64,000 nucleotides of DNA, from the NCBI RefSeq assembly GCF_009617595.1, contig NZ_WIXK01000008.1:78993-142992 (forward strand). The letters are read 5' to 3'. Shown here in pieces: positions 9,569 through 18,656 of this stretch; the stretch's first letter is position 1; each line of letters begins with the position of its first letter. This DNA comes from Tritonibacter aquimaris. GTDB lineage: Bacteria; Pseudomonadota; Alphaproteobacteria; Rhodobacterales; Rhodobacteraceae. A program made the translations under genes and the position numbers. The notes beneath the pieces were generated by a model, which was not told the origin of the DNA, did not search any database, and saw only the letters and a program-made list of their open reading frames with translations.

Positions 9569-9662
9569 TGTGTGACTCCATCGTTGCTTTCCTTATGGAT
9601 AGACCAGCTGAATGGGTGTATCTCGCAGAAAAAGGACATCTACTTTCGAAAAAGGGTCGCAG

Positions 9663-10640
9663 ATGGCACGGCGGATCGGATTCTTTCTGGTGGAAGGCTA
9701 TGCAATGATGAGCACAGCCGCAGCGATGGAGCCTCTGCGGGCTGCGAATCTGTTCAGCCAGGACCCGCTTTATGAGATTGTGCTGCTGTCGTCGCAGGGC
9801 GGTATGGTTGCATCATCGCTGCCCGGCGGCTTTGAAACCACCGCCCTGTCAGATGCCGGGCACAACTTTGACATGGTATTTGTGGTGATGGGCGGCAACC
9901 CGTTCCGGCTGCATGACACCGCGCTGGTCACCTGGCTGCGCCAGCTGGAGCGCGCCGGGGTGGCGCTTGGCGGTATTTCCGGCGGATCGGCGGTGCTGGC
10001 GCGTGCCGGATTGTTGGAAAACCACCGCTTCACCATCCACTGGCACCACCTCGAAGAGCTGCGCACCCAGTCGGATCGTCACCTGCTGGAACGCAGGCTC
10101 TATGTGATTGACCGCAACCGTTACACCTGCGCGGGCGGGGCTGCGCCGCTTGATATGATGTATGCGATGATCTCGGCAGAACACGGCAGCCGGTTTGCCC
10201 GTCAGATCAGCGACTGGTTCATCCAGACCGAAATCCGCGTCTCGGATGCGCCGCAACAGGCCAGCGTACCCGCGCGCTATGGCCCGGTTCCCCGCGCCGT
10301 CGGCGAAGCGCTGGAACTGATGGAAAGCCATATTGCCGACCCGTTGGATCTGGCGCAGATCGCTGATCTGGTTGGGCTGTCGGCGCGCCAGCTGCAGCGC
10401 CAGTTCACCGATACCTTGCAACAATCGGTGATCCAGACCTATCGCAATATCCGGCTCGACACTGCGCGCGATCTGCTGAAAACCAGCCGCGTGCCCATCG
10501 CCGAAGTGGCGCAGATCACCGGGTTCACCTCCCAGTCGACCTTCACATCCGCCTATCGCAGCCGCTTCTCTCATGCGCCGCGCACAGAACGCCAAGCTGA
10601 ACGTCAAACCGATCGCAGCGATGAGGGCGAAACGCCATAG
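9663..10640 (+). CDS. GlxA-family transcriptional regulator (DJ-1/PfpI domain + AraC helix-turn-helix)
   Basis: The protein has 325 residues: an N-terminal DJ-1/PfpI-like domain (about residues 1-170, with GGISGGSAVLARAGLL) and a C-terminal AraC-type double helix-turn-helix (LDLAQIADLVGLSARQLQRQF, FTSQSTFTSAYRSRF). GbdR and SouR, which sense dimethylglycine, betaine or sarcosine, belong to this architecture. That fits its position divergent from soxB. The ATG at 9663 was preferred to one 51 bp upstream because it gives the family start MARRIGFFLVEGY. Its 3' end overlaps the convergent next gene by 37 bp. Confidence 0.88.
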   Translation: MARRIGFFLVEGYAMMSTAAAMEPLRAANLFSQDPLYEIVLLSSQGGMVASSLPGGFETTALSDAGHNFDMVFVVMGGNPFRLHDTALVTWLRQLERAGVALGGISGGSAVLARAGLLENHRFTIHWHHLEELRTQSDRHLLERRLYVIDRNRYTCAGGAAPLDMMYAMISAEHGSRFARQISDWFIQTEIRVSDAPQQASVPARYGPVPRAVGEALELMESHIADPLDLAQIADLVGLSARQLQRQFTDTLQQSVIQTYRNIRLDTARDLLKTSRVPIAEVAQITGFTSQSTFTSAYRSRFSHAPRTERQAERQTDRSDEGETP

Positions 10641-11557
10641 TAACCTGAAAACGCATAGGAAAAATACGACGCCGAGCGAAACCCCGTCGCCAGCGCAATA
10701 TCCAGCAGCGGCAGGTTGCTGTGCAACAGCAGATCATGTGCCCGCTCCAGCCGCTGCACCTTGCAAAACTTCGAAGGCGTCATCCCAACGTATTTGAGAA
10801 ACAACCGCTCCAGGGTGCGTCGGCTGGTGCCCACCGCCTCCGCCAGCTCCAGCGGTGCCACCGGGGTTTCCATGTTTTCGCTTAGAATCAACACCGCGCG
10901 GTGCAATTGTTTGGGGGCGGTATCGGCAATATGTTCGCTGCCCGCAGATTGCACCGCCACCCCGCTGCGGGTCCGATCCATCTGCAACTGATTGCTGATA
11001 GACCGCAACAGGCGCGCATCGTGATTGTTGGCAATCAGCGCCATCACCATATCAAACGAGGACATGCCACCGGCACAGGTGACAATACTGCCGTCGATTT
11101 CAAAAATCGCATTGCTCAGCGCAATATCGGGAAATTCATCGCGAAACGCAGGCTGACCTTCCCAATGCATCGTGCAGCGACTGTTGCGCAGCAGTCCCGC
11201 GCGCGCCAAAAAGATGGTGCCCATGGAAATCGCCCCCATCGTCACCCCCGCCGCCGCCCGCCGATTGAGAAAGGCCGACAGCCGGGTGGGATGCGCCGCC
11301 GTCATGCTAAGACCGGCACAGACAAAACTGTAATCCGGCCGCCCCCCCGCCCCGATCCGATCCTGACTGTCGAGCACCATCCCGTTTGACGCCTGCACCG
11401 GGCTGCCATCTTCGCTGACAATCGACCAGCTATAACACCCATGCCCCGCCATGCGATTGGCCACACGCAGCGGTTCAATCGCCGCCGTCACCGACAGCAT
11501 GGAAAACGCATCCAGCAGGACAAATTCAAACGTAATGCATTTCTGGGGGCTGTTCAT
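10604..11557 (-). CDS. GlxA-family transcriptional regulator (DJ-1/PfpI + AraC), second copy
   Basis: The protein has 317 residues with the same architecture as its convergent neighbour. The DJ-1/PfpI-like N-terminus contains LLDAFSMLSVTAAIEPLR and GAISMGTIFLARAGLL. The AraC C-terminus contains LELAEAVGTSRRTLERLFLKYVG and FRSASYFSYAFSGYYG. A GTG 12 bp upstream could also start translation, but the ATG at 11557 has the better spacing. It is divergent from the DAO-family flavoenzyme at 11838, with a 280-bp AT-rich gap holding both promoters, so it probably controls that gene. The inducer is likely a methylated amine, by analogy with GbdR. Confidence 0.87.
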   Translation of the reverse strand: MNSPQKCITFEFVLLDAFSMLSVTAAIEPLRVANRMAGHGCYSWSIVSEDGSPVQASNGMVLDSQDRIGAGGRPDYSFVCAGLSMTAAHPTRLSAFLNRRAAAGVTMGAISMGTIFLARAGLLRNSRCTMHWEGQPAFRDEFPDIALSNAIFEIDGSIVTCAGGMSSFDMVMALIANNHDARLLRSISNQLQMDRTRSGVAVQSAGSEHIADTAPKQLHRAVLILSENMETPVAPLELAEAVGTSRRTLERLFLKYVGMTPSKFCKVQRLERAHDLLLHSNLPLLDIALATGFRSASYFSYAFSGYYGVSPSSLRSV

Positions 11558-11837
11558 GGCGCGACTCACGGCGAAAAAAGCTCAGGATCTCACCAGCATA
11601 GGCACACTTTCGAATATGCGCCATTGCCGATCAAATAAACCGCAGAATACAGCAGAACCATACAGTAAACACCTTATTTTCATGCAGATAAACGAAATGT
11701 CTAATCGTAAACCACCCAACCACTTCTGACGCTAATTCTAAAATAAACGGCAAAACATCTTAAAGGCGCCCCCGCACAACATCCCATTCTAGAAAAGAAA
11801 TCGGCGCAAGCCGCCGAAGGTTTGAACGGAGACACAG
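11558..11837. promoter_or_regulatory. divergent promoter region between GlxA-type regulator and flavoenzyme gene
   Basis: A 280-bp AT-rich stretch with no open frame that resembles a gene. A GGAGA ribosome-binding site lies just before the ATG at 11838. I see no single clear operator. Confidence 0.4.
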
Positions 11838-13184
11838 ATGTCATTTCCTCAAAACGTGCCCTATCTGATCATCGGCGCAGGTATTCACGGGCTGTCCACC
11901 GCGCTGCACCTTGCAAAATCGCTCAAATCACGCAGCAAGGGCACCGGCGCAGATATTGTTGTGATCGATAAATCCGGCATCGCAGCTGGTGCCTCAGGCA
12001 TTGCCTGCGGGGTGGTGCGCAACAATTATTACCAGCCCGCCATGCGCGAACTGATGGCCCATTCCGTCACCCATTGGGAAGCCCATGCCGAGGCGTTTCA
12101 ATACAACCCGGTTGGCTATCTGCAGATCTCATCCGAAAGCATGCATGAGGACGTGGCCCAGATCCACAAGGAACAGCAGGCCATCGGTTATAGCTCTGAT
12201 TTCATCGAAGGCGAAGCAGAGTGCACCGCCTATATGAAAGAGATCTTTTCCGACTGGCGCGCGCAAAACATCACGTCCGTGCTGCATGAAAAAAAGGGCG
12301 GCTATGCCCACAACGCGGCTGCGATCTATGCGCTGGCCAAAATGGCCGAAGAGGAAGGCGTGCGCATTGTCACTGGCGTCACCGTGACCGGGCTAAAGGG
12401 GGCCAATGGCGCCAGCTCCGCGATCACCGCGGTGGAAACCGATAAGGGCGACATTGCCTGTGATTATCTGGTTGTGGCCGCAGGCCCCTGGGTGCGCGAT
12501 TTCTGGACCATGGCCGAGCTGCCCGACACCATCAGCATCAAGGCCCAAAATGGCGCGCTGCATGATGGTATCCCAATGTGGAAATTCTGGCAGCTCGAAG
12601 AAGGGGTGCTGCGGGTTGATCCCGAAAGCTTCAAAACCAATGATGGCAAACTGCCCCCGGTGGTTCATGTGGATACCGATGCGCCGCTGATCTCTGATGT
12701 GGATGGCAGCGTCATCACCGAAGACATGTGGGGGATCTATTACAAGCCTGATTTCAACTTTGGTGGCATTCAGGGCGGCGCGATGCCTTACCCGGTGGAA
12801 AAACCGGCAAATGACGTGGCGATTGATCCTTATGGCCCGTCTTCGCCGGAATTTGTCTCTTCGCCTGAGTTTGCCCATATGTGGGTCTCGGCGCTGGCCC
12901 ATTGCAACGAACGCTTCTCTGGCACCATGCCGAAATACCACAAAGAGCCCTCAGGCGGTGTTGGCTGTTTCACCCCCGATAGTTTTCCGGTTTTTGATGT
13001 GTTTCGGGAAAACTGCTACATCATCGCCGACAGCAACCACGGCTATAAAATGATCGGCGTTGGTGAACTGGTGGCCCAGGAAATCATCGGTGATACCTCA
13101 GCACTGCTGCAGCCGTTCCGCTATGACCGCTACGCCGAAGGCAGGCTGCACCCGGTTTCCAACAGCCCCTACCCCTGGAGCTGA
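11838..13184 (+). CDS. FAD-dependent oxidoreductase, DAO family (candidate N-methyl amino-acid oxidase/demethylase)
   Basis: The protein has 448 residues. The FAD-binding motif IIGAGIHGLSTALHLA is near residue 11 and the C-terminal end carries SNHGYKMIGVGELVAQEI. Resemblance is to sarcosine/dimethylglycine-type DAO proteins rather than to D-amino acid oxidases in the strict sense, but the substrate cannot be read from sequence. It is followed by a strong terminator and preceded by a divergent GlxA regulator, so it is a monocistronic, separately regulated gene. In the hydroxyproline-betaine pathway a flavoprotein of this sort removes the last N-methyl group; that role here is inference. Confidence 0.8.
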   Translation: MSFPQNVPYLIIGAGIHGLSTALHLAKSLKSRSKGTGADIVVIDKSGIAAGASGIACGVVRNNYYQPAMRELMAHSVTHWEAHAEAFQYNPVGYLQISSESMHEDVAQIHKEQQAIGYSSDFIEGEAECTAYMKEIFSDWRAQNITSVLHEKKGGYAHNAAAIYALAKMAEEEGVRIVTGVTVTGLKGANGASSAITAVETDKGDIACDYLVVAAGPWVRDFWTMAELPDTISIKAQNGALHDGIPMWKFWQLEEGVLRVDPESFKTNDGKLPPVVHVDTDAPLISDVDGSVITEDMWGIYYKPDFNFGGIQGGAMPYPVEKPANDVAIDPYGPSSPEFVSSPEFAHMWVSALAHCNERFSGTMPKYHKEPSGGVGCFTPDSFPVFDVFRENCYIIADSNHGYKMIGVGELVAQEIIGDTSALLQPFRYDRYAEGRLHPVSNSPYPWS

Positions 13185-13234
13185 TCTCCCGCGCAGACCG
13201 GAGAGCACAATCCGCTCAGAACGGAATATTTAAG

Positions 13235-13258
13235 GGGAGGCCACGGCCTCCCTTTTTT
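13235..13258 (+). terminator. rho-independent terminator after flavoenzyme gene
   Basis: GC-rich 8-bp inverted repeat (GGGAGGCC at 13235-13242, GGCCTCCC at 13245-13252) followed by six Ts. It separates the plus-strand flavoenzyme from the convergent isomerase gene, whose stop codon begins at 13263. Confidence 0.85.
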
Positions 13259-13260
13259 GA

Positions 13261-13947
13261 TCAGCCTAACCATCTGGCGTAGTCGCTGACCAACAGATGC
13301 GTCGGGTCTTCATCTTCCTCGACCAGGGCAAACCGGCCGATGGGCGCGCGAAAGATATTGTCGGTCTCATCGTCATTCACAGTCGAGACTTCACCAATCA
13401 GCACATCCCCACCTTCGCCCCAGAACGCATGCCAGTCACCCGGGCGCAGGGTAACGCTTTCGCCGGGCGCAAGCCGCAGCTTGTCACCGGGCGCAAACGC
13501 ACGGCGGATCCCATCACACCAGACCACGCCGCCCTGATCCTCGGCAAAACCACCCGCCGCATCCGAGCCATAAAGCTCAACCACTAATGTGGCGCCACCC
13601 CGGTTGATGATGTCTTCCGCCTTTAGCACATGGGTGTGCATCGGGCTCAGCTGGTCCTGACGCGAAATCAACAGCTTCTCGGCGTAGCACATGCCACCAC
13701 CCTTGGCCAAATCGCGCTGCACCCCATTGCGCAGGGTAAACAGAAACAAACCCATACGATCAAAATCCCCATCACCGTAATCGGTGATATCCCAGCCGCA
13801 GCGCACATCAATCAGATGGCGCGCGTCGTTGGCGCGCGATTTGAACGCATCCGGGCTCCAATAGGCAAAGGGCGGCAAGCAAAACCCATAGCGGCGGATC
13901 ATATCATCCGCTTCGGCCATAATGCGATTGATGGTGGAACGTTTCAC
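13261..13947 (-). CDS. D-lyxose ketol-isomerase family protein (cupin sugar isomerase)
   Basis: The 228-residue cupin matches the D-lyxose/D-mannose isomerase family (E. coli sugar isomerase type, DUF1498). The segment PMHTHVLKAEDI around residue 104 supplies two His and a Glu for the metal, and a later His in RPGDWHAFWGE completes the site. The family isomerises D-lyxose to D-xylulose and D-mannose to D-fructose. No sugar kinase or transporter lies next to it, so the physiological substrate is unclear. It lies 182 bp downstream of thiQ on the same strand and may or may not be cotranscribed. Confidence 0.8.
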   Translation of the reverse strand: MKRSTINRIMAEADDMIRRYGFCLPPFAYWSPDAFKSRANDARHLIDVRCGWDITDYGDGDFDRMGLFLFTLRNGVQRDLAKGGGMCYAEKLLISRQDQLSPMHTHVLKAEDIINRGGATLVVELYGSDAAGGFAEDQGGVVWCDGIRRAFAPGDKLRLAPGESVTLRPGDWHAFWGEGGDVLIGEVSTVNDDETDNIFRAPIGRFALVEEDEDPTHLLVSDYARWLG

Positions 13948-14129
13948 GCGGTTTTATCCTATGTCTTCAAAGTGCCCATAGCCGCGGTTCAGACAAACGG
14001 GCCACAGGGCACGGCCACAAACAAGCCGTGGCATTCAACAAACTGGTCAGCACCGCCAGTCTGCGCGATCAAACGCAGGCTGTCATCCCCATTGCGCGTG
14101 CCAGATCCAATGTGGGTTGGCTCTAAAAC

Positions 14130-14822
14130 CTAGCCGCGCGCGAAATAGTCAGACAGCGCAGTTGGCGGATCTTCCATGAACGCCTCCGTCGGCAGGGGCG
14201 CAAAAGCCTGCCCGCCGCTCACACCAATCACCTCATCGGCGATGCGCTTTGCATCAGCTGGATCATGGGTCACCATAATCACGGTGCGCTGCGCCGCCAG
14301 CGCCACAGACAGATCCAGCATTTCTTGTTTCAACGCCGGGCCAAGCGCGCTGAAGGGTTCATCCAGCAACAAGATCGGCCGATCCTGCAACAGGGCACGG
14401 GCCAACGCGACGCGGCTTTGCTGCCCGCCAGATAGTTCAGCAGGTTTGCGCCCGGACATGGCCTGCAAACCAACCTGTGCCAGCATCGCCTCAACCGCAT
14501 CAACAACCGCCCGAGCGGGCCGCAGCCTCTGCGTGCGCGCCAAAGCAACATTTTGCAAAACCGTCAGATGCGGAAATAGGTTATTGTCCTGAAACAGCAT
14601 CGAAACGGGCCGCTGATCCGGTGCAAGCGCGCTGATGTCTTGCCCGGCAAACAGGGTCCGCCCCGCGCTCTGTTGGGCAAACCCCGCAATGCCATGCAGC
14701 AATGTCGATTTCCCGGCCCCAGACGGCCCGATAACCGCGGTGACCTTCTGATCAGCCACCGCCAAATCAGCAGCAAGCGCAAACTCATCATTGGTGAAAA
14801 CGGCTTTGTCAAAAATCAGCAT
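14130..14822 (-). CDS. thiQ: thiamine ABC transporter, ATP-binding protein
   Basis: The 230-residue ABC ATPase has Walker A GPSGAGKST, signature LSGGQQSRVALARAL, Walker B ILLLDEPFSALGP and the switch His in MVTHD. This short form without a regulatory C-terminal domain is typical of ThiQ. The ATG at 14822 was chosen because upstream sequence overlaps thiP and is not ABC-like. The gene overlaps thiP by 14 bp and is third in a riboswitch-controlled operon, which settles the substrate as thiamine or a thiamine phosphate. Confidence 0.9.
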   Translation of the reverse strand: MLIFDKAVFTNDEFALAADLAVADQKVTAVIGPSGAGKSTLLHGIAGFAQQSAGRTLFAGQDISALAPDQRPVSMLFQDNNLFPHLTVLQNVALARTQRLRPARAVVDAVEAMLAQVGLQAMSGRKPAELSGGQQSRVALARALLQDRPILLLDEPFSALGPALKQEMLDLSVALAAQRTVIMVTHDPADAKRIADEVIGVSGGQAFAPLPTEAFMEDPPTALSDYFARG

Positions 14823-16305
14823 CTGCGCGCCCCAGCTGGTCAAATACCCAAAACAGTGCCAGCGACAACCCCACCAGCAGCAAAGCCGCCGCATAGGCCG
14901 CCTCCATCTGATATGCGCCCATCAGCTGGTACATTATCATTGGCAACGTGCCGTCTCCCGGACGCGAAAACAATGTGATCACCCCAAGATCCCCCATCGC
15001 CAAAGCTGCCGTCAATCCCGCCGCAAAGCCAAGCGGCCGTCGCAATCGTGGCAGATAAACAATACGCCAAAGCGCCCATCCACGCAGCCCCAACGCCTGT
15101 CCAAGCTTGCCAAAATCGGCCTTGGCGTTTTCGATCCCGGGGCGAATGATCCGCAACACAAACGGCAACGACATCAAAACATTCACCCATAACGTCACCG
15201 GCAACGCCATGTCCTGCGGGTTGACGATAGGTTGAAGAAGCAAAAACAGCCCGGTGCCCAGCACCAGCCCAGACACTGATATTCCCAGCAATGATGCAAT
15301 TTCGCCTGCCCGCGTCGCCAAAGGCAGCGCCAGCACAAGCGTCAGCACCGCCGCCGCAACCGCAATGGCAATTGAACGCAAAGCAGCAGGCCATATGCTC
15401 GCGGGGAGATCCAACAGACCGGGCAGCCCCGCCACCAGCACCGCACCAAGCGGCAACAGCAAAAACGCCGCGGCCGCGCTCACCCAAAGTGCATCCACCA
15501 GCCGTGAACCATCCCAGCGATGAACCACACGATCAAAGCCCGCTCCCAGCAGATCCCCCTTCGCAAGCGCAAGCGCCACCAGACCGGCCACGCCCCCCAA
15601 CATCAGCTGCACAATCGCCAGATAGGCCGCTTTGCTCAGGTCAAAGTCGAATTTAAACGCCTGATATATCGCCAACTCAACCGTGGTGGCACGCGGCCCG
15701 CCCCCCAGCGTCAATGCCACCGCAAATGAGCCAAGACAGATCACAAAGATCACCGCAAACGCGCCGGGGCCAATGCGTTTAAGCATCGGCCATTCCAACA
15801 GCCAAAAGACCGACGCACCCAAGGATGCCGCCACCCGAAACCGTTCAGAAGGGATCGAAAGCCAGCCCTGCAAGATCAGGCGCACCGCCAGCGGAAGATT
15901 GAAAAACACATGCGCCAGGATCACGCCGTGGGGGCCGTACACCTTGATCGCCGGCAGGTGCAGCTGCGCCAGGGCAAGATTGACCAACCCCTTGCCGCCA
16001 AAGATCGCCAACAGGCCAAGCACCGCAACAATAACCGGTAAAATAAACGGCGCGCCCATCACCGAAATCAGCGCTGAGCGACCCCAAAAACTGCGACGCG
16101 CCAGGGCACGCGCCACAGGAACCGCCAACACAACGCTGATCGTTGCCGACCACAGCGCCTGCCAAACGGTGAATTTCAACGCGCTCCAGTCCGCCGCAGA
16201 GAAATCAGCCGAACTGCCCCCGCGCCACAAAACTGCGGCGACGGGAACAAGAACAGCTGCTGCAACACAGACCGCAGCACTTATTGTGAGAGCGCGCTGC
16301 GCCAT
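14809..16305 (-). CDS. thiP: thiamine ABC transporter, permease protein
   Basis: The 498-residue inner-membrane permease is built from two fused permease halves, each with about six hydrophobic segments and an EAA-like cytoplasmic loop (near residues 160 and 410). This duplicated form is the usual ThiP/CysW-like type. It overlaps thiB by 25 bp and thiQ by 14 bp, so the three genes are tightly coupled. Confidence 0.9.
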   Translation of the reverse strand: MAQRALTISAAVCVAAAVLVPVAAVLWRGGSSADFSAADWSALKFTVWQALWSATISVVLAVPVARALARRSFWGRSALISVMGAPFILPVIVAVLGLLAIFGGKGLVNLALAQLHLPAIKVYGPHGVILAHVFFNLPLAVRLILQGWLSIPSERFRVAASLGASVFWLLEWPMLKRIGPGAFAVIFVICLGSFAVALTLGGGPRATTVELAIYQAFKFDFDLSKAAYLAIVQLMLGGVAGLVALALAKGDLLGAGFDRVVHRWDGSRLVDALWVSAAAAFLLLPLGAVLVAGLPGLLDLPASIWPAALRSIAIAVAAAVLTLVLALPLATRAGEIASLLGISVSGLVLGTGLFLLLQPIVNPQDMALPVTLWVNVLMSLPFVLRIIRPGIENAKADFGKLGQALGLRGWALWRIVYLPRLRRPLGFAAGLTAALAMGDLGVITLFSRPGDGTLPMIMYQLMGAYQMEAAYAAALLLVGLSLALFWVFDQLGRADADF

Positions 16306-17261
16306 GCTTCAATTGCCGCCGCCCGCAGCTTTGCCGATTCATCTTCTGTATAAAACAGAACTTTTTCCGGCACCGGCAGCTGCTGGAACCCCTCGGGCCA
16401 TTTCTCTTGCGCCAGCGCCGCCGGGAAAGACCAATTGGTGGTTGGGATCATGCTCTGAAACTCTTCTGTCAGCACAAACTCCATGAACTGCGCCGCAAGC
16501 TCGGGCGTATCGGTGCCAGCCAGTTTTGCCGCCGTCTCAACCATGAAATAATGGCCTTCCTCAAAAATCGCGGCCGATTTTGTCAGATCCTCTTCCGCAA
16601 TGATGTGATAGGCAGGCGAGGTGGTGTAAGACAGCACCACATCCGCCTCACCATCCGTGAACAGACCATAAGCTTCCGACCAGCCTTTGGTGACGGTCAC
16701 AATCTTTGGCGCCAGACGTTTCCAGGCTTCTACTGCCTGATCGCCATAAATCGCATTGACCCACAAAACCAAGGCCAGACCCGAAATCGACGAACGGGGA
16801 TCTTGGATCACCACCCGCACATCATCCGGCGCATTCAACAGCGCCTCAAAACTGTCGAACCCCGCTGATTTGGTATTGTCGTAGATAAAGGCAACATGGC
16901 TGTAGTTGAATGGAACAAAGATATCATCGTTCCACTCCAACGGCAGCGTCAGCCCCGACACATCCACATCATGGGGCGCAAACATGCCGCTGTTGCGGGC
17001 GCGTTTCATAACATCCGTATTAAACCCAATCGCAACGTCAGCTTGGGTGTGGGCCCCTTCCAACAGCAGGCGCGGCAACAGATCACCGGTCTGATATTGC
17101 AGATCACAACCGCAGCGCTTTTCAAACGCGGCTTCAATCGACGGCCCCGGCCCCCATTCGGACCCGAAATAATCCGGAGCATAAACAGTAAGAACAGGCG
17201 TCTGCGCTGCTGCCACATTGGCACTCAACAGCCCCGCCGCAACCAATAGTGTCTTGAACAT
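16281..17261 (-). CDS. thiB: thiamine-binding periplasmic protein
   Basis: The 326-residue binding protein begins with a signal peptide (MFKTLLVAAGLLSANVAAA, cleavage before QTP) and continues with VLTVYAPDYFGSEWGPGP, typical of ThiB/TbpA. The ATG at 17261 was chosen because it starts the signal peptide; a longer frame would translate into the riboswitch. It delivers thiamine to ThiPQ. Expression is expected to fall when thiamine pyrophosphate is plentiful because a TPP aptamer lies about 70 bp upstream. Confidence 0.92.
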   Translation of the reverse strand: MFKTLLVAAGLLSANVAAAQTPVLTVYAPDYFGSEWGPGPSIEAAFEKRCGCDLQYQTGDLLPRLLLEGAHTQADVAIGFNTDVMKRARNSGMFAPHDVDVSGLTLPLEWNDDIFVPFNYSHVAFIYDNTKSAGFDSFEALLNAPDDVRVVIQDPRSSISGLALVLWVNAIYGDQAVEAWKRLAPKIVTVTKGWSEAYGLFTDGEADVVLSYTTSPAYHIIAEEDLTKSAAIFEEGHYFMVETAAKLAGTDTPELAAQFMEFVLTEEFQSMIPTTNWSFPAALAQEKWPEGFQQLPVPEKVLFYTEDESAKLRAAAIEAWRSALSQ

Positions 17262-17332
17262 CTTTTTTCCTCTCGACGCTCCGGAATCTGCTCCAGACAG
17301 AGAAAGGGGACACCACAACCGTGTCTTTGACC

Positions 17333-17421
17333 TTCCCTCCGCCGGTCTGAACCGGATCAGGTTCAACGGGTCCGCCCTATTGGCATCTCAGCTTTTTACA
17401 AAGCTCCCCGAGGTGTCATAC
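17333..17421 (-). promoter_or_regulatory. TPP riboswitch (thi box) controlling thiBPQ
   Basis: Read on the minus strand, the leader contains CGGGGAGC, then GCTGAGATGCC, then ACCCGTTGAACCTGATCCGG and CCGGCGGAGGGAAGG. These are the conserved blocks of the TPP aptamer in the right order and spacing, including the CUGAGA loop and the UGAACCUGAUC block. It lies directly upstream of thiB. The expression platform between aptamer and ATG (17262-17332) was not resolved; repression by TPP is the known behaviour of the class. Confidence 0.95.
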
Positions 17422-17530
17422 CCGAGTATGCGACGCCGCTCCTTTACGCAAGCACCCCGATCTCAGACCACACCAAATGGCAATTGGAAAAATGATGTAA
17501 CAGCCCTGTCTCAGCAGGGTGATGAGCGGC

Positions 17531-18475
17531 TCACAGATCGAGCACAAGCCGCTTGCCCTTGGCGCGCGAAACACAGGCACACATATAGCTGTTGGTCGCC
17601 TGCTCTTCCGGGGTCAGGATGCCATCGCGGTGGTCGATCTCCCCCTCGATCACATCCACCATACACGACCCGCACAGCCCTTCGGAGCAGCCGAAATCCA
17701 CATGCACCCCATTGGATTTGAGCACCTCAAGCACGGTGTCATCGGTGCCAACGTCATAGACCGCACCACTGGAAGCAACCTCAATTTCGAATGTCTCACT
17801 TGCACCGTGATCCACCTCACTGCTGGCGGCAAAGCGTTCAAAATGGATGGTGCCGCCGCGCATGGCGCTGCCCGCATCCAGCACCGCATTCAACATCGGC
17901 TCTGGCCCGCAGGTGTAAACATCACTGTCCAACGGCAGGCTGCGCATCAATGCTGCCAGGTCAAACACCCCATCGGTTTCATCGCAATGCAGCCGATACC
18001 ATTGATCCAGCCCCAGCGCGCGAAACTTGGCATCCATCGCCGCCAGTTCCCGGTTGCGCACCAGATAGATCACCTGAAAATCGCGCCCCTCATTGAGCAG
18101 CTGGCGCGCCATTGCCACAATCGGGGTCGCGCCAATTCCGCCAGCAATCAGCGTCACATAGCTGGCGTTTGACTGCAGTTTGAAATGGTTGCGCGGGCCG
18201 CCGATCTGCACCTTGGCCCCTTCCTCGAGCGCATGAATCGCGCGCGATCCCCCCCGGCCTTCATCTTCACGTTTGACCGCAACATTCAGGGTTCGCCCAT
18301 CCAGGCTCCAGCTCCAGATCGAATACTGCCGCACCAGATCCGCGCCCAGATGCACATCCACATGCGCCCCCGCCTCAAGGCCCTGAAACCGCCCCGCCTC
18401 AATCTCAAAGGCAAAATCACTGGTGTCCGGGCTGAGCGCGGTTTTTTTGATCAATTGTGCTGTGACTGTTTGCAT
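17531..18475 (-). CDS. Rieske oxygenase reductase component (FMN/NAD/[2Fe-2S], phthalate dioxygenase reductase type)
   Basis: The protein has 314 residues. A flavin-binding beta barrel with RQYS is near residue 69, an NAD-binding domain with AGGIGATPI is near residue 111, and a C-terminal plant-type [2Fe-2S] ferredoxin has CSEGLCGSC and a fourth Cys in MCACVS. It passes electrons from NAD(P)H to a Rieske oxygenase. The likely partner is the Rieske protein at 19655, on the other side of a LysR gene that is divergent from this one. It resembles GbcB and HpbC-type reductases of betaine demethylation. Confidence 0.88.
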   Translation of the reverse strand: MQTVTAQLIKKTALSPDTSDFAFEIEAGRFQGLEAGAHVDVHLGADLVRQYSIWSWSLDGRTLNVAVKREDEGRGGSRAIHALEEGAKVQIGGPRNHFKLQSNASYVTLIAGGIGATPIVAMARQLLNEGRDFQVIYLVRNRELAAMDAKFRALGLDQWYRLHCDETDGVFDLAALMRSLPLDSDVYTCGPEPMLNAVLDAGSAMRGGTIHFERFAASSEVDHGASETFEIEVASSGAVYDVGTDDTVLEVLKSNGVHVDFGCSEGLCGSCMVDVIEGEIDHRDGILTPEEQATNSYMCACVSRAKGKRLVLDL

Positions 18476-18604
18476 CAGATGTCCTATCTGCGCCGTGGGC
18501 CGGGGCTTTTGTGTGCTGCGAGGGCATGGGTTTGCCTCCGAAAAGTGTTGCTCCTGAAAAAATGTATTTGCAGGACTCGTTCAATTCGAAAAATACTCAT
18601 ACAA

Positions 18605-18623
18605 GGGTGAACTGAATTCACCC
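18605..18623. promoter_or_regulatory. inverted repeat, candidate LysR operator
   Basis: Perfect 7-bp arms GGGTGAA and TTCACCC around a 5-bp centre, in the 181-bp divergent gap between the reductase gene and the LysR gene, about 34 bp before the LysR start. LysR proteins commonly bind such sites to regulate both directions. Binding is inferred. Confidence 0.45.
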
Positions 18624-18656
18624 CTACCCCATAGCCAGCCCCAAGCCCGAGCCGCC

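Noticed and set aside
14130..17261. ABC operon considered as an iron(III) or polyamine transporter
   Set aside because: The TPP aptamer directly upstream, the ThiB-type binding protein start and the short ATPase point to thiamine.
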